Part shown: one piece after another, positions 7,359-18,904 of the stretch
Layout: every line of letters starts with the position of its first letter
Position numbering within the stretch: position 1 is the stretch's first letter
Assembly: GCF_000943565.1 (NCBI RefSeq)
Contig: NZ_JTDW01000005.1
Location: forward strand, 372,001 to 436,000
Length of the DNA stretch: 64,000 bases
Reading direction: 5' to 3'
Source: Neotamlana sedimentorum
GTDB taxonomy: Bacteria > Bacteroidota > Bacteroidia > Flavobacteriales > Flavobacteriaceae
Translations under genes and position numbers: made by a program
The notes under the pieces: generated by a model
What the model saw: only the letters and a program-made list of their open reading frames with translations
Database searches by the model: none
What the model was told of the DNA's origin: nothing

Positions 7359-7900
7359 GGCTTTGTAATATTTATGTGTTTATAAAACTTTTCAAAAATA
7401 ATTTTAAACCACTCGGTATAAGTATCTGGATTTAAATTAATATCATTTTTTACGGCTTCTAAAGGCATCCATTTCCAAGCTTCAACTTCATCTGTATTAA
7501 TTTCTGGGGCATCATTAAAGTACCCTAGCATAATATGGTCGTACTCATGTTCTGTTAATCCATTATCAAAAGGGGCTTTATAAATAAATGAAGTTGTTTC
7601 TTCTAACTCGGTTACAAATCCCATTTCTTCAAATAATCTACGTTTTCCAGCTTCTATATTGCTTTCACCTTCACGCTGGTGGCTACAACATGTATTTGTC
7701 CATAAACCCGGAGAATGGTATTTGCTAAAAGCACGCTGCTGTAACATTAGTTCATGCTTATCATTAAAAACAAAAACTGAAAATGCACGATGTAATAATG
7801 CTTTTTCATGAGCCTCCATTTTACCCATTAATCCTATTTGTTCATCTTGTTCATTTACAAGAATTACTTTTTCTTCTTCCATAGTAAACAAAAATACCAA
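7355..7900 (-). CDS. idi: Isopentenyl-diphosphate delta-isomerase, type 1
   Basis: A Nudix-fold isomerase interconverting IPP and DMAPP, supplying isoprenoids such as menaquinone side chains and carotenoids. Type 1 signatures are present: the metal-site cysteine and histidine in NTCCSHQREGE and the Nudix-like RRLFEEMGF. The full frame gives 181 residues, but MVFLFT before MEEEKVILVNE looks untypical, so translation may start at the second Met, base 7882 (175 residues). It is the first gene of the idi-queD pair and lies about 100 bases from the divergent prfC. Confidence 0.94.
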   Translation of the reverse strand: MVFLFTMEEEKVILVNEQDEQIGLMGKMEAHEKALLHRAFSVFVFNDKHELMLQQRAFSKYHSPGLWTNTCCSHQREGESNIEAGKRRLFEEMGFVTELEETTSFIYKAPFDNGLTEHEYDHIMLGYFNDAPEINTDEVEAWKWMPLEAVKNDINLNPDTYTEWFKIIFEKFYKHINITKP

Positions 7901-7977
7901 GTAAAATTTAAACTAACAATGTATTTACTAAATTAAAAAGCCCTTTAAAGTTCTACAATATTTGGTGTATTAAGTAG

Positions 7978-7985
7978 TATATTTG
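7978..7985 (+). promoter_or_regulatory. -7 element (TATATTTG) for prfC
   Basis: TATATTTG followed by C, 22 bases before the prfC ATG. TTTGG at 7961-7965 is close to, but nearer than, the usual -33 position. Confidence 0.6.
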
Positions 7986-8007
7986 CATCCCATTTATTTA
8001 AAATTTT

Positions 8008-9597
8008 ATGAGTTTTTTAAAAGAAATACAACGCAGAAGGACTTTTGGTATTATTTCTCACCCAGATGCAGGTAAAACAACATTAACAGAGAAGCTATTA
8101 CTTTTTGGTGGTGCTATTCAAGAAGCTGGCGCTGTAAAAAGTAATAAAATTAAAAAAGGCGCTACCAGTGACTTTATGGAAATTGAGCGCCAACGTGGTA
8201 TCTCGGTGGCTACCTCTGTTTTAGCATTTGAGTATAACGGTACAAAAATAAACATTCTAGATACACCTGGACATAAAGATTTTGCTGAAGATACCTTTAG
8301 AACTTTAACAGCCGTAGATAGTGTAATTGTAGTTATTGATGTGGCAAAAGGTGTTGAGGAACAAACTGAAAAGTTGGTTGAAGTTTGCCGTATGAGAAAC
8401 ATTCCTATGATTGTATTTATTAATAAACTTGACCGTGAAGGTAAAGATGCTTTTGATTTATTAGATGAAGTTGAACAAAAACTAGGTTTAAAAGTGGCTC
8501 CTTTAAGTTTCCCTATTGGCATGGGTTATGAGTTTAAAGGTATTTACAACATTTGGGAGAAAAATGTAAACTTATTTAGTGGAGATAGCCGAAAAAATAT
8601 TGAAGAAACTATTGAAATTTCTGATTTATCTTCTCCTGAATTGGATGAATTAATTGGAGAAAAATCGGCTAACACCTTAAGAGAAGAAATAGAGTTAGTT
8701 GAAGGTATATACCCAGAGTTTAATAAAACGGATTACTTAGAAGGCAATCAACAACCTGTATTTTTTGGTTCGGCATTAAATAATTTTGGAGTTCGCGAAT
8801 TATTGGATTGTTTTGTTGAAATAGCACCAAAACCAAGAGCTAAACAAAGTGAAGAACGTTTGGTAAAACCAGATGAAAAGAAATTTACAGGCTTTGTTTT
8901 TAAAATTCATGCAAACATGGACCCAAATCATCGTAACCGTTTAGCTTTCGTTAAAATTGTTTCTGGTGAATTTAAACGTAATACGCCATACCTTCATGTA
9001 AGAAATAATAAAAAACTTAAATTCTCGAGCCCAAATGCGTTTTTTGCTGAAAAGAAAGAAATTGTAGATATATCGTATCCTGGAGATATTGTTGGCTTAC
9101 AAGATACAGGGAGTTTTAAAATTGGTGATACCTTAACAGAAGGAGAAATTTTAAACTATAAAGGCGTTCCAAGTTTTTCTCCTGAGCATTTTAGATATAT
9201 AAACAATGCTGACCCAATGAAATCGAAACAGCTTTTTAAAGGTATCGATCAATTAATGGATGAAGGTGTAGCACAACTTTTTACCTTAGAACTTAACGGT
9301 AGAAAAGTAATTGGTACCGTTGGCGCTTTACAATACGAGGTAATTCAATATCGATTAGAACATGAATATGGTGCAAAATGTACTTACGAAAACTTAAATG
9401 TTCATAAGGCCTGTTGGGTGGATCCAGAAGATCCAAAATCTGATGAATATAAAGAGTTCTTAAGAGTTAAACAGCGCTTTTTAGCTAAAGATAAGCAAGG
9501 ACAGTTGGTGTTTTTATCAGACTCTCCATTTTCACTGCAAATGACTCAGCAAAAATACCCGAGTGTAAAATTACATTTCACATCGGAGTTTGAATAA
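8008..9597 (+). CDS. prfC: Peptide chain release factor 3
   Basis: A 529-residue translational GTPase with the RF3 arrangement. G1 is SHPDAGKTTL (residues 17-26), G3 is DTPGH, G4 is NKLD; the RF3-like domain follows with no EF-G domain IV. It recycles RF1/RF2 from the ribosome after peptide release using GTP and acts in the cytosol. Length and domain order are as usual. It has its own -7 element and ends in a strong terminator, so it is monocistronic. Confidence 0.96.
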   Translation: MSFLKEIQRRRTFGIISHPDAGKTTLTEKLLLFGGAIQEAGAVKSNKIKKGATSDFMEIERQRGISVATSVLAFEYNGTKINILDTPGHKDFAEDTFRTLTAVDSVIVVIDVAKGVEEQTEKLVEVCRMRNIPMIVFINKLDREGKDAFDLLDEVEQKLGLKVAPLSFPIGMGYEFKGIYNIWEKNVNLFSGDSRKNIEETIEISDLSSPELDELIGEKSANTLREEIELVEGIYPEFNKTDYLEGNQQPVFFGSALNNFGVRELLDCFVEIAPKPRAKQSEERLVKPDEKKFTGFVFKIHANMDPNHRNRLAFVKIVSGEFKRNTPYLHVRNNKKLKFSSPNAFFAEKKEIVDISYPGDIVGLQDTGSFKIGDTLTEGEILNYKGVPSFSPEHFRYINNADPMKSKQLFKGIDQLMDEGVAQLFTLELNGRKVIGTVGALQYEVIQYRLEHEYGAKCTYENLNVHKACWVDPEDPKSDEYKEFLRVKQRFLAKDKQGQLVFLSDSPFSLQMTQQKYPSVKLHFTSEFE

Positions 9598-9610
9598 ATT
9601 TAACTTCAAT

Positions 9611-9648
9611 AAAAAAAGCCTTTAAAATTAATTTTAAAGGCTTTTTTT
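9611..9648. terminator. Bidirectional terminator between prfC and the DUF3467 gene
   Basis: A fully symmetrical stem centred at 9629/9630 (AAAAGCCTTTAAAATT and its complement) with A and T runs outside, so it works for both convergent genes. The last bases touch the stop codon of the DUF3467 gene. Confidence 0.88.
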
Positions 9649-9965
9649 TATGCTTGTCCTGTTGGTCCAAAATTTAAAGGAATTGGAGGTTGCTCGTAAT
9701 CTTTTATTTCACCATGTGCTTGCTCGAAACGTTGTACATTGTCGTTTAATGCTTTTAATAATCGTTTAGCATGTTGTGGTGTTAATATAATTCTAGATTT
9801 AACCTTGCTCTTAGGTACACCTGGCATTATATTCACAAAATCTACTACAAATTCGGATACAGAATGATTAATTATGGCCAAGTTAGAATATGTGCCTTCT
9901 GCTACTTTTTCATCTAACTCTATATTTATTTGCCCTTGTTTTGGTTTATTCTTTTCGTCTACCAT
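9648..9965 (-). CDS. DUF3467 domain protein
   Basis: A 105-residue protein that I recognise as DUF3467, a conserved Bacteroidota family of unknown function. Visible features are an even beta-rich core (GQINIELDEKVAEGTYSNLAIINHS) and a central HAKRLLKAL helix, ending in a proline-rich tail (YEQPPIPLNFG). No signal peptide or membrane segment. It follows rpoC on the same strand, but a terminator separates them, so co-transcription would need read-through. The position next to rpoC hints at a link to transcription, which is only inference. Confidence 0.85.
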   Translation of the reverse strand: MVDEKNKPKQGQINIELDEKVAEGTYSNLAIINHSVSEFVVDFVNIMPGVPKSKVKSRIILTPQHAKRLLKALNDNVQRFEQAHGEIKDYEQPPIPLNFGPTGQA

Positions 9966-10016
9966 TTGAAACTATTTTTTAACTTTAAATAAAAGTTTTA
10001 TTATTATAAATTCATT

Positions 10017-10050
10017 AAAAAAAGCCTTCACGTTTATACATGAAGGCTTT
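10017..10050 (-). terminator. Intrinsic terminator of the rpoBC operon
   Basis: A 10-bp stem AAAGCCTTCA/TGAAGGCTTT, 10-base loop and a long T run on the minus strand, about 40 bases after the rpoC stop. Confidence 0.88.
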
Positions 10051-10060
10051 TATTTTATAG

Positions 10061-10080
10061 ATTCCCGCCTTCGCGGGAAT
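10061..10080. repeat. REP-like GC-rich palindrome
   Basis: ATTCCCGC-CTTC-GCGGGAAT, an 8-bp perfect stem with a tetraloop, much more GC-rich than its surroundings. It resembles the REP-type units with core TTCCCGCGAAGGCGGGAA found in many genomes. It sits between the rpoC stop and the operon terminator. Only one copy is seen in this window. Confidence 0.7.
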
Positions 10081-10091
10081 AACAAAAATTA

Positions 10092-13000
10092 TTAATTATA
10101 ATTTAATTCTTGCTTTACTTGCATCATTTGGTCGAATTCTTCTTTCGAACCTACAATAATGTCGCTATACTTACGCATACCTGTACCTGCAGGAATTCTG
10201 TGACCTACAATTACATTTTCCTTTAAGCCTTCTAAAGTATCTACTTTACCAGCTACAGCTGCTTCGTTAAGTACTTTTGTAGTTTCCTGGAAGGATGCTG
10301 CAGAAATAAACGACTTGGTTTGTAATGACGCTCTTGTAATACCCTGAAGAATTGGTGTTGCTGTTGCTGGTTGTGCATCACGAGCTACAACAAGATTTTT
10401 ATCTTCACGACGTAAAATTGAGTTTTCATCACGTAATTGACGAGGTGAAACTATTTGCCCTTCTTTAAGGTTAACAGAATCTCCAGCATCTTCAATTACC
10501 TTCATACCGAAAATATCATCATTCTCCTTAATAAAATCAGCTTTGTGTGCTAATTGATCTTCTAAGAATAAAGTATCTCCAGAATCAATAATTCTTACTT
10601 TACGCATCATTTGTCTTACAACAACTTCGAAATGCTTATCGTTAATTTTTACACCTTGTAAACGGTAAACTTCTTGTACTTCGTTTACTAAATATTGTTG
10701 TACTGCTGAAGGACCTTTTATATTTAAGATATCATTAGGTGTTACAGATCCATCAGAAAGTGGCATACCAGCTTTTACAAAATCGTTTTCTTGTACCAGA
10801 ATTTGATTTGATAGTTTAACTAAGTACTTTTTAACTTCACCTAATTTAGACTCTACGATAATTTCACGATTACCACGCTTAATTTTACCAAAAGATACAA
10901 CACCGTCAATCTCTGAAACAACTGCTGGATTAGATGGGTTACGCGCTTCGAATAACTCCGTTACACGAGGTAAACCACCCGTAATATCACCAGCTTTTGC
11001 TGATTTACGTGGGATTTTAACTAAAATCTTTCCAACGCTAATCTTCTCACCATCATCAATCATCAAGTGTGCGCCTACAGGTAAGTTATACGAACGTATA
11101 GTTTCTCCTTTACTATCTTCAATATGAAGCGTAGGAATAAGTTTTTTATTTCTAGACTCTGAAATTACTTTTTCTTGGAAACCTGTTTGTTCATCAATCT
11201 CCACCTGATATGTAATTCCTTGCTCGATGTTTTCGTATTTTACTTTACCAGCAAACTCCGAAATAATTACACCATTATATGGATCCCATGAACAAACCAC
11301 ATCTCCTTTCGTTAAGTTCGCACCATTTTTAATGTTTAGCGTAGAACCATAAGGAATGTTATTTGTGCTTAAAACAATACCAGTTTTCTTATCAACAAGT
11401 TTAAGCTCAGATGTTCTAGAAATAACAATATCAACATCATTACCCTCATTATCCTGACCTTTAACTGTTTTTAAATCTTCAATTTCAGCTACACCGTCAA
11501 ACTTAACAACAAGCTTGTTTTCTTCTGAAATATTTCCTGCAATACCTCCAACGTGGAATGTACGAAGTGTTAACTGCGTACCAGGCTCACCAATAGATTG
11601 TGCCGCTACAACACCAACAGCTTCACCACGTTGAACCATTTTTCCTGTGGCTAAGTTACGACCGTAACATTTAGCACAAATACCTTGCAAAGCTTCACAC
11701 GATAATGGCGAACGTACTTCTATCGTTTCAACCGGAGAGTCTCCAATAGTTTTTGCGATTTGATCGTCTATTAACTGACCGGCAGAAACTAATAATTCAT
11801 CTGTTAAAGGGTTGTAGACATCGTTCAAAGAAACTCTACCTACAATTCTAGCAGCAAGTGTTTCAACGATTTCATCGTTTTTCTTAAGTGCTTCAACTTC
11901 AACACCTCTTAATGTACCACAATCTTCTGAATTGATAATAACATCTTGAGAAACATCTACTAAACGACGTGTTAAGTAACCTGCATCTGCAGTTTTAAGA
12001 GCCGTATCTGCAAGACCTTTACGCGCACCGTGAGTAGAAATAAAGTATTCTAAAATTGAAAGACCTTCTTTAAAATTAGAAAGAATTGGGTTTTCAATAA
12101 TTTCACCACCACCTGCGTTAGATTTTTTAGGCTTAGCCATTAATCCACGCATACCGGTTAACTGACGAATTTGTTCTTTAGAACCACGAGCTCCAGAATC
12201 CAGCATCATAAATACCGAGTTAAATCCTTGTTGGTCTTCGCGAATACGCTTCATCGATAACTCGGTTAACTCTGCGTTTGTTGATGTCCAAATATCAATA
12301 ACTTGGTTATAACGTTCATTATTGGTAATAAGTCCCATATTATAGTTCCCCATAATACCGTCAACTTGCTTATTAGCAGCATCAATCATACTTTGCTTTT
12401 CAGCTGGAATAATAATATCACCTAAACTAAAAGATAAACCACCTTTAAATGCAAAGTTGAAACCTAAGGTTCTAATAGCATCTAAAAAATCTGCAGTTTC
12501 AGGAACAGATGTCGCTTTTAAGATATCACCAATAATATCTCTTAACGATTTCTTTGTTAATACTTGATTGATATAACCAGCTGCTTGAGGTACATGTTGA
12601 TTAAATAATACACGACCAACAGTTGTATCGATAATCATTCTGTCTAACTTACCTTCTTCATTAATATCGATAGTACGAACTTTTATTGATGCATTTAAAT
12701 CAACACGTTTTTCGTTAAAAGCGATTTCTACCTCTTCTGGAGAATAAAATGTTAAGCCTTCTCCTTTGATTGGCACTTCTGGTGTAGACTTACGCTCTTT
12801 AGTCATATAATATAAACCAAGCACCATATCTTGAGATGGTACTGCTACTGGAGAACCATTTGCAGGGTTTAAAATATTATGCGAGGCCAACATTAATAAT
12901 TGACACTCTAAGATTGCCTCTGGCCCTAATGGTAAGTGTACCGCCATTTGGTCACCATCGAAATCGGCGTTAAATGCCGTACAAACTAATGGGTGTAACT

Positions 13001-14393
13001 GTATTGCTTTACCTTCAATTAACTTAGGTTGGAAAGCTTGAATACCCAAACGGTGTAATGTTGGAGCACGGTTTAGTAATACCGGATGTCCTTTAAGAAC
13101 ATTTTCCAAGATATCCCAAACCACAGGCTCTCTTTTATCTATAATTTTCTTTGCAGATTTTACAGTTTTTACAATACCTCTTTCAATTAATTTTCTAATT
13201 ACAAAAGGCTTGTAAAGTTCTGCTGCCATATTTTTTGGCAATCCACATTCGAATAATTTTAATTCTGGACCAACAACAATTACCGAACGTGCCGAATAAT
13301 CTACACGTTTACCAAGTAAGTTTTGACGGAAACGCCCTTGCTTACCTTTTAAACTATCTGATAAAGATTTTAACGGACGGTTAGAATCGGTTTTTACTGC
13401 TGAAGATTTACGTGTGTTATCAAATAATGAATCGACAGATTCTTGTAACATACGTTTTTCGTTACGTAAAATTACTTCAGGTGCTTTAATTTCAACTAAA
13501 CGCTTTAAACGGTTATTACGGATAATAACTCGACGGTATAAATCATTTAAATCTGAAGTAGCGAAACGACCACCATCTAACGGCACTAACGGACGTAATT
13601 CTGGCGGAATGATTGGAATTACCTTCATAATCATCCATTCTGGTCTGTTCTCGCGATTATTGTTAGATTCACGTAAAGCTTCAACCACTTGTAAACGCTT
13701 TAAGGCTTCTGTTTTACGTTGTTTAGACGTTTCGGTGTTTGCTTTATGACGTAATTCGTATGATAAAGCCTCTAAGTCAATTCTAGCCAATAACTCGATT
13801 AAACACTCTGCTCCCATTTTAGCAATAAACTTATTAGGGTCGGTGTCATCTAAATATTGATTGTCTTGAGGAAGTGCTTCTAATATATTTAAATATTCTT
13901 CTTCCGTAAGGAAATCTAATTTTTGTAAAGGCTCGCCTTCTTCATTTTTAGCATTACCTGGTTGAATTACTACATAACGTTCGTAGTAAATTATCATATC
14001 TAATTTCTTAGATGGTAAACCAAGTAAATAACCTATTTTGTTGGGTAAAGAACGGAAATACCAAATATGTGCTACTGGCACTACTAAGTTAATGTGTCCC
14101 ACTCTATCGCGACGTACTTTCTTCTCTGTTACTTCAACACCACAACGGTCGCAAACAATACCTTTATAACGGATTCTTTTATATTTACCACAAGCACACT
14201 CGTAATCCTTTACAGGACCAAAAATACGCTCACAGAACAAACCATCTCTTTCTGGTTTGTGAGTTCGATAATTGATAGTTTCTGGTTTTAAAACCTCGCC
14301 ACGAGATTCTGCTAAAATAGACTCTGGTGATGCTAAACCAATTGAGATTTTATTAAATCTCTTTACTGTATTCTTATCTTGTTTTCTTGCCAT
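10092..14393 (-). CDS. rpoC: DNA-directed RNA polymerase subunit beta'
   Basis: A 1433-residue largest RNA polymerase subunit, the usual length in Bacteroidota. The catalytic magnesium site NADFDGDQ carries Asp477, Asp479 and Asp481. The N-terminal zinc ribbon is at CACGKYKR...VCDRCG and the second zinc site near [14 protein letters not shown]. It forms the active-site clamp with beta. It is the last gene of the tuf-to-rpoC block, 70 bases after rpoB, and is followed by a REP-like palindrome and a terminator. Nothing is truncated or rearranged. Confidence 0.99.
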   Translation of the reverse strand: MARKQDKNTVKRFNKISIGLASPESILAESRGEVLKPETINYRTHKPERDGLFCERIFGPVKDYECACGKYKRIRYKGIVCDRCGVEVTEKKVRRDRVGHINLVVPVAHIWYFRSLPNKIGYLLGLPSKKLDMIIYYERYVVIQPGNAKNEEGEPLQKLDFLTEEEYLNILEALPQDNQYLDDTDPNKFIAKMGAECLIELLARIDLEALSYELRHKANTETSKQRKTEALKRLQVVEALRESNNNRENRPEWMIMKVIPIIPPELRPLVPLDGGRFATSDLNDLYRRVIIRNNRLKRLVEIKAPEVILRNEKRMLQESVDSLFDNTRKSSAVKTDSNRPLKSLSDSLKGKQGRFRQNLLGKRVDYSARSVIVVGPELKLFECGLPKNMAAELYKPFVIRKLIERGIVKTVKSAKKIIDKREPVVWDILENVLKGHPVLLNRAPTLHRLGIQAFQPKLIEGKAIQLHPLVCTAFNADFDGDQMAVHLPLGPEAILECQLLMLASHNILNPANGSPVAVPSQDMVLGLYYMTKERKSTPEVPIKGEGLTFYSPEEVEIAFNEKRVDLNASIKVRTIDINEEGKLDRMIIDTTVGRVLFNQHVPQAAGYINQVLTKKSLRDIIGDILKATSVPETADFLDAIRTLGFNFAFKGGLSFSLGDIIIPAEKQSMIDAANKQVDGIMGNYNMGLITNNERYNQVIDIWTSTNAELTELSMKRIREDQQGFNSVFMMLDSGARGSKEQIRQLTGMRGLMAKPKKSNAGGGEIIENPILSNFKEGLSILEYFISTHGARKGLADTALKTADAGYLTRRLVDVSQDVIINSEDCGTLRGVEVEALKKNDEIVETLAARIVGRVSLNDVYNPLTDELLVSAGQLIDDQIAKTIGDSPVETIEVRSPLSCEALQGICAKCYGRNLATGKMVQRGEAVGVVAAQSIGEPGTQLTLRTFHVGGIAGNISEENKLVVKFDGVAEIEDLKTVKGQDNEGNDVDIVISRTSELKLVDKKTGIVLSTNNIPYGSTLNIKNGANLTKGDVVCSWDPYNGVIISEFAGKVKYENIEQGITYQVEIDEQTGFQEKVISESRNKKLIPTLHIEDSKGETIRSYNLPVGAHLMIDDGEKISVGKILVKIPRKSAKAGDITGGLPRVTELFEARNPSNPAVVSEIDGVVSFGKIKRGNREIIVESKLGEVKKYLVKLSNQILVQENDFVKAGMPLSDGSVTPNDILNIKGPSAVQQYLVNEVQEVYRLQGVKINDKHFEVVVRQMMRKVRIIDSGDTLFLEDQLAHKADFIKENDDIFGMKVIEDAGDSVNLKEGQIVSPRQLRDENSILRREDKNLVVARDAQPATATPILQGITRASLQTKSFISAASFQETTKVLNEAAVAGKVDTLEGLKENVIVGHRIPAGTGMRKYSDIIVGSKEEFDQMMQVKQELNYN

Positions 14394-14413
14394 GTTTTTT
14401 AGTCTTCAGTTTT

Positions 14414-14449
14414 CATCCACAATTTATGTTTCAATATGAACTGTGGATG
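14414..14449 (-). other. Hairpin in the rpoB-rpoC spacer
   Basis: An 8-bp stem CATCCACA/TGTGGATG closing a 20-base loop that can itself pair (TTTCA with TGAA). No T run follows directly; the rpoC start is 20 bases beyond. Likely a processing or stability element. Confidence 0.5.
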
Positions 14450-14463
14450 TTAACTATGTTTTT

Positions 14464-17400
14464 TTACTCCTCTAATCTGATGTCTAATCCTAAACCTTTC
14501 AATTCATGCATTAATACATTGAATGATTCTGGTAAACCAGGATCTGGCATTGGCTCACCTTTAACTATACTTTCGTAAGTTTTGGCTCTACCAATTACGT
14601 CATCAGATTTTACAGTTAAAATTTCTCGTAAAGTACTTGATGCACCGTATGCTTCAAGTGCCCAAACTTCCATCTCACCAAAACGCTGACCACCAAATTG
14701 TGCTTTACCACCAAGAGGTTGTTGAGTAATTAATGAGTAAGGTCCTATAGAACGTGCGTGCATTTTATCGTCTACCATGTGTCCTAACTTTAACATGTAG
14801 ATTACACCTACTGTTGCTGGCTGATCGAAACGCTCTCCTGTACCGCCATCATATAAATATGTATGTCCGTAACGTGGAATTCCAGCTTCGTCTGTTAATG
14901 CATTAATCTGATCGATAGTTGCACCATCAAAAATTGGCGTAGCGTATTTTCTATCTAATTTTTGTCCAGCCCATCCAAGAACAGTTTCATAAATCTGACC
15001 AATGTTCATACGAGATGGTACACCTAGTGGGTTAAGTACTATATCAACAGGAGTTCCATCTTCTAAGAATGGCATATCTTCTTGACGAACAATACGTGCA
15101 ACAATACCTTTGTTACCGTGACGTCCTGCCATTTTATCACCTACTTTAAGTTTACGCTTTTTAGCAATGTAAACTTTAGCTAGTTTAATAATTCCTGATG
15201 GTAACTCATCACCTACAGAAATAGTAAACTTCTCGCGACGCAATGCACCTTGTAAATCGTTTTCTTTGATTTTGTAATTGTGAATTAAATCGGCAACTAA
15301 TTGGTTTGTATGCTCATCGGTAGTCCATTTACCTGAAACTAAATGCGCATAATCATCAACAGCATTTAACATTTTTAAAGTGAATTTTTTACCTTTTGGT
15401 AAAACTTCTTCACCTAAATCGTTAAATATACCTTGAGCGGTTTTACCGTTAACAATAGCAAAAAGTTTTTCTACTAAAATTTCTTTTAAATCGTCGAACT
15501 TTCTATCGTATTGTGCTTCTAAAGCTAAGATATCATCTTTATCTTGAGCTCTTTTACGCTTATCTTTTACTGCTCTTGCAAATAATTTCTTCTCGATTAC
15601 AACACCATTTAATGATGGCGAAGCTTTTAAAGATGCATCTTTAACATCACCAGCTTTATCACCAAAGATAGCACGTAATAATTTTTCTTCTGGAGTAGGA
15701 TCGCTTTCTCCTTTTGGAGTAATTTTTCCGATTAAGATGTCACCAGGTTTAACCTCGGCTCCAACGCGAATCATTCCATTTTCATCTAAATCTTTAGTCG
15801 CTTCTTCTGATACGTTAGGAATATCGTTAGTTAACTCTTCGTTTCCTAATTTTGTATCTCTAACTTCTAAAGAATACTCATCAATGTGAATAGATGTAAA
15901 AATATCTTCACGAACAACTTTTTCAGAAATTACAATTGCATCCTCAAAGTTATACCCTTTCCAAGGCATAAAGGCTACTTTCATGTTTCTACCAAGTGCT
16001 AATTCGCCTTGTTGCGTAGCATAACCTTCACATAAAACTTGACCTTTAGTTACTGTATCTCCTTTAACCACAATTGGTTTAAGGTTGATTGAAGTACCTT
16101 GGTTAGTTTTTCTAAACTTAATTAATGGATACGTTTTAATATCTGAATCGAAGCTTACTTTTGCTTCATCTTCTGTTCTGTCGTATCTAATTTTAATTTC
16201 GTTTGCATCAACATATAAAACTTCTCCAGTTCCTTCTGCATTAATTAATACTCTAGAATCTTTAGCCACCTGACGTTCAAGACCTGTTCCTACAATAGGA
16301 GAATCTACTCTTAATAATGGTACCGCTTGACGCATCATGTTAGATCCCATTAAAGCACGGTTTGCATCATCATGCTCTAAAAATGGAATTAAAGATGCCG
16401 AGATAGAGGAAATCTGGTTTGGAGCTACATCAGTATAATGTAAATCTGTTGGCTCAATAACAGGGAAATCTCCTTCCATACGTGCAATTACCTTATCATG
16501 TAATATCTTACCATCCTCATCAACATTTACAGTTGCTTGAGCTATTAATTTTTCTTCCTCTTCTTCTGCACTTAAATAAGTTGGCTCATTTTTAATATCT
16601 ACTACACCATTTTCAACTGGACGATATGGTGTTTCAATGAATCCCATTGAGTTAACTTTAGCATAAACTGAAAGTGATGATATAAGACCAATATTTGGTC
16701 CTTCTGGTGTTTCAATAGGACAAAGTCTTCCGTAGTGTGTATAGTGAACATCACGCACCTCGAAACCTGCTCTTTCACGAGACAGACCACCTGGACCTAA
16801 TGCTGACAAACGACGTTTATGAGTTATTTCTGCTAATGGATTCGTTTGATCCATGAACTGAGATAACTGGTTTGTACCAAAGAAAGAATTAATTACAGAA
16901 GATAATGTCTTCGCATTAATTAAATCAATTGGAGTAAATACTTCGTTATCACGAACATTCATACGTTCACGAATAGTACGCGCCATACGAGCTAAACCAA
17001 CACCAAACTGTTGAGATAATTGCTCACCAACTGTACGTACACGACGGTTAGATAAGTGATCAATATCATCTATCTCTGCTTTTGAGTTGATAAGCTCAAT
17101 TAAATATTTAATAATAGTTATGATATCTTCTTTGGTAAGCACTTGCTTATCCATACCAATATCTAACCCTAATTTTTTGTTCATTCTATAACGACCAACT
17201 TCACCAAGTGAATAACGTTGATCTGAGAAGAATAACTTGTCAATTATACCACGTGCCGTTTCCTCATCTGGTGGTTCTGCATTACGTAATTGACGGTAAA
17301 TATGTTCTACAGCTTCTTTTTCTGAGTTTGTAGGGTCTTTTTGAAGCGTGTTATGAATAATGGCATAATCACCTTGTTCGTTAGATTCTTTATGAAGAAG

Positions 17401-18279
17401 AATCGTTTTAACATCGGCTTCTATAATTTCTTCAATATTATCTTTATCTAAAATAGTATCACGATCAAGTACAATTTCGTTACGCTCGATTGATACTACT
17501 TCACCTGTATCTTCATCAACAAAATCTTCATGCCATGTATTAAGTACACGTGCAGCTAATTTGCGACCTAAATACTTTTTAAGACCTGTTTTAGAAACTT
17601 TAGCTTCTTCAGCTAAATCGAATATTTCTAAAATATCTTTATCGCGTTCAAAACCGATAGCGCGGAAAAGCGTAGTTACAGGTAATTTTTTCTTTCTATC
17701 GATATAAGCATACATTACTTGGTTTATATCGGTAGCAAATTCTATCCATGATCCTTTAAAAGGAATAACCCTAGCTGAATATAATTTAGTTCCATTGGCA
17801 TGGAATGACTGACCAAAAAACACCCCTGGTGAACGATGTAATTGAGAAACAACTACTCGCTCTGCACCATTAATAACAAAAGTACCACTAGGTGTCATGT
17901 AAGGAATGGTTCCTAAATAAACGTCTTGAACAATGGTTTCAAAATCTTCATGTTCAGGATCAGTACAATATAATTTTAACCTAGCTTTTAGCGGTACGCT
18001 ATAAGTAAGTCCTCTTTCTATACACTCTTCAATAGTATACCTTGGTGGATCTACGAAATAATCTAAAAACTCTAATACAAATTGATTACGAGAATCAGTA
18101 ATAGGAAAGTTTTCCATGAAGGTATTATAAAGACCTTCATCTCCTCGTTCTTCTGATTTAGTTTCTAGTTGGAAAAAATCTTGAAACGACTTAATTTGAA
18201 TATCCAAAAAATCTGGATATTCCGTTCTATTAACAATAGAGGAGAAATTTAATCTTTCAGCTTGTGTTGACAACATCAA
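14464..18279 (-). CDS. rpoB: DNA-directed RNA polymerase subunit beta
   Basis: A 1271-residue beta subunit, core of transcription with beta'. The rifampicin-pocket segment reads NQLSQFMDQ...[14 protein letters not shown], retaining the Asp, His and Ser equivalent to E. coli 516, 526 and 531, so the pocket is of the sensitive type. The C-terminal [20 protein letters not shown] motif is intact. Translation may begin at the first or second Met (MMLSTQ). The gene is 183 bases after rplL, a spacer containing a long hairpin, and 70 bases before rpoC. Confidence 0.99.
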   Translation of the reverse strand: MMLSTQAERLNFSSIVNRTEYPDFLDIQIKSFQDFFQLETKSEERGDEGLYNTFMENFPITDSRNQFVLEFLDYFVDPPRYTIEECIERGLTYSVPLKARLKLYCTDPEHEDFETIVQDVYLGTIPYMTPSGTFVINGAERVVVSQLHRSPGVFFGQSFHANGTKLYSARVIPFKGSWIEFATDINQVMYAYIDRKKKLPVTTLFRAIGFERDKDILEIFDLAEEAKVSKTGLKKYLGRKLAARVLNTWHEDFVDEDTGEVVSIERNEIVLDRDTILDKDNIEEIIEADVKTILLHKESNEQGDYAIIHNTLQKDPTNSEKEAVEHIYRQLRNAEPPDEETARGIIDKLFFSDQRYSLGEVGRYRMNKKLGLDIGMDKQVLTKEDIITIIKYLIELINSKAEIDDIDHLSNRRVRTVGEQLSQQFGVGLARMARTIRERMNVRDNEVFTPIDLINAKTLSSVINSFFGTNQLSQFMDQTNPLAEITHKRRLSALGPGGLSRERAGFEVRDVHYTHYGRLCPIETPEGPNIGLISSLSVYAKVNSMGFIETPYRPVENGVVDIKNEPTYLSAEEEEEKLIAQATVNVDEDGKILHDKVIARMEGDFPVIEPTDLHYTDVAPNQISSISASLIPFLEHDDANRALMGSNMMRQAVPLLRVDSPIVGTGLERQVAKDSRVLINAEGTGEVLYVDANEIKIRYDRTEDEAKVSFDSDIKTYPLIKFRKTNQGTSINLKPIVVKGDTVTKGQVLCEGYATQQGELALGRNMKVAFMPWKGYNFEDAIVISEKVVREDIFTSIHIDEYSLEVRDTKLGNEELTNDIPNVSEEATKDLDENGMIRVGAEVKPGDILIGKITPKGESDPTPEEKLLRAIFGDKAGDVKDASLKASPSLNGVVIEKKLFARAVKDKRKRAQDKDDILALEAQYDRKFDDLKEILVEKLFAIVNGKTAQGIFNDLGEEVLPKGKKFTLKMLNAVDDYAHLVSGKWTTDEHTNQLVADLIHNYKIKENDLQGALRREKFTISVGDELPSGIIKLAKVYIAKKRKLKVGDKMAGRHGNKGIVARIVRQEDMPFLEDGTPVDIVLNPLGVPSRMNIGQIYETVLGWAGQKLDRKYATPIFDGATIDQINALTDEAGIPRYGHTYLYDGGTGERFDQPATVGVIYMLKLGHMVDDKMHARSIGPYSLITQQPLGGKAQFGGQRFGEMEVWALEAYGASSTLREILTVKSDDVIGRAKTYESIVKGEPMPDPGLPESFNVLMHELKGLGLDIRLEE

Positions 18280-18396
18280 TGGACGGAATTTTGATTAAAA
18301 AAATAGTTAAAGTGCTCTTTAAACACTTGGAATAAACGGCACAAAAATAGGCCAAAAATACATAATTTATTTGCTATACTTTTATATACGCAAAAT

Positions 18397-18439
18397 GGTT
18401 TAGGTGTTATCCCGCAACTTAGCGAGATAAACCTAAACC
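18397..18439 (-). promoter_or_regulatory. Long hairpin in the rplL-rpoB spacer, possible attenuator
   Basis: On the minus strand GGTTTAGGTTTATCTCGC pairs with GCGGGATAACACCTAAACC apart from one bulge and one G-U pair, about 18 bp. It is followed by ATTTT, a weak T run. In E. coli the same spacer has a partial terminator and an RNase III site that set the ratio of L7/L12 to RNA polymerase; an equivalent role here is inference. Confidence 0.65.
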
Positions 18440-18462
18440 TTTGTTTTTAAGAGTAATTAAGC

Positions 18463-18840
18463 TTACTTAAGCTCAACTTCTGCTCCTGCTTCTTCTAAAG
18501 AAGATTTTAAAGCTTCAGCCTCATCTTTAGATACACCTTCTTTAATTGGAGATGGAGCGTCATCAACTAATCCTTTAGCTTCTTTTAATCCTAAACCAGT
18601 TAATTCCTTAACTAATTTTACAACAGCTAATTTAGAACCACCTGCCGCTTTTAAGATTACATCAAATTCAGTTTTTTCTTCAGCAGCGTCACCACCACCT
18701 GCAGCAGGACCAGCAACAGCAACTGCAGCAGCAGCAGCAGGCTCGATACCATACTCATCTTTTAATATAGTAGCTAACTCGTTTACTTCTTTTACTGTTA
18801 AGTTAACTAATTGTTCTGCGAAATCTTTTAAATCTGCCAT
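18463..18840 (-). CDS. rplL: 50S ribosomal protein L7/L12
   Basis: A 125-residue stalk protein: N-terminal dimerisation domain (residues 1-35), Ala/Gly-rich hinge ([16 protein letters not shown], about 36-53), and C-terminal factor-binding domain with the conserved [19 protein letters not shown] segment. It recruits and stimulates translation GTPases such as EF-Tu, EF-G and RF3. It lies 64 bases after rplJ, and the spacer to rpoB holds an attenuator-like hairpin. Confidence 0.98.
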   Translation of the reverse strand: MADLKDFAEQLVNLTVKEVNELATILKDEYGIEPAAAAAVAVAGPAAGGGDAAEEKTEFDVILKAAGGSKLAVVKLVKELTGLGLKEAKGLVDDAPSPIKEGVSKDEAEALKSSLEEAGAEVELK

Positions 18841-18904
18841 TTTTCTATCGTTTTAATAGTGTTTTTAAATAATATATTTGTAATAAAGTGCGTACTCGCT
18901 AAGA

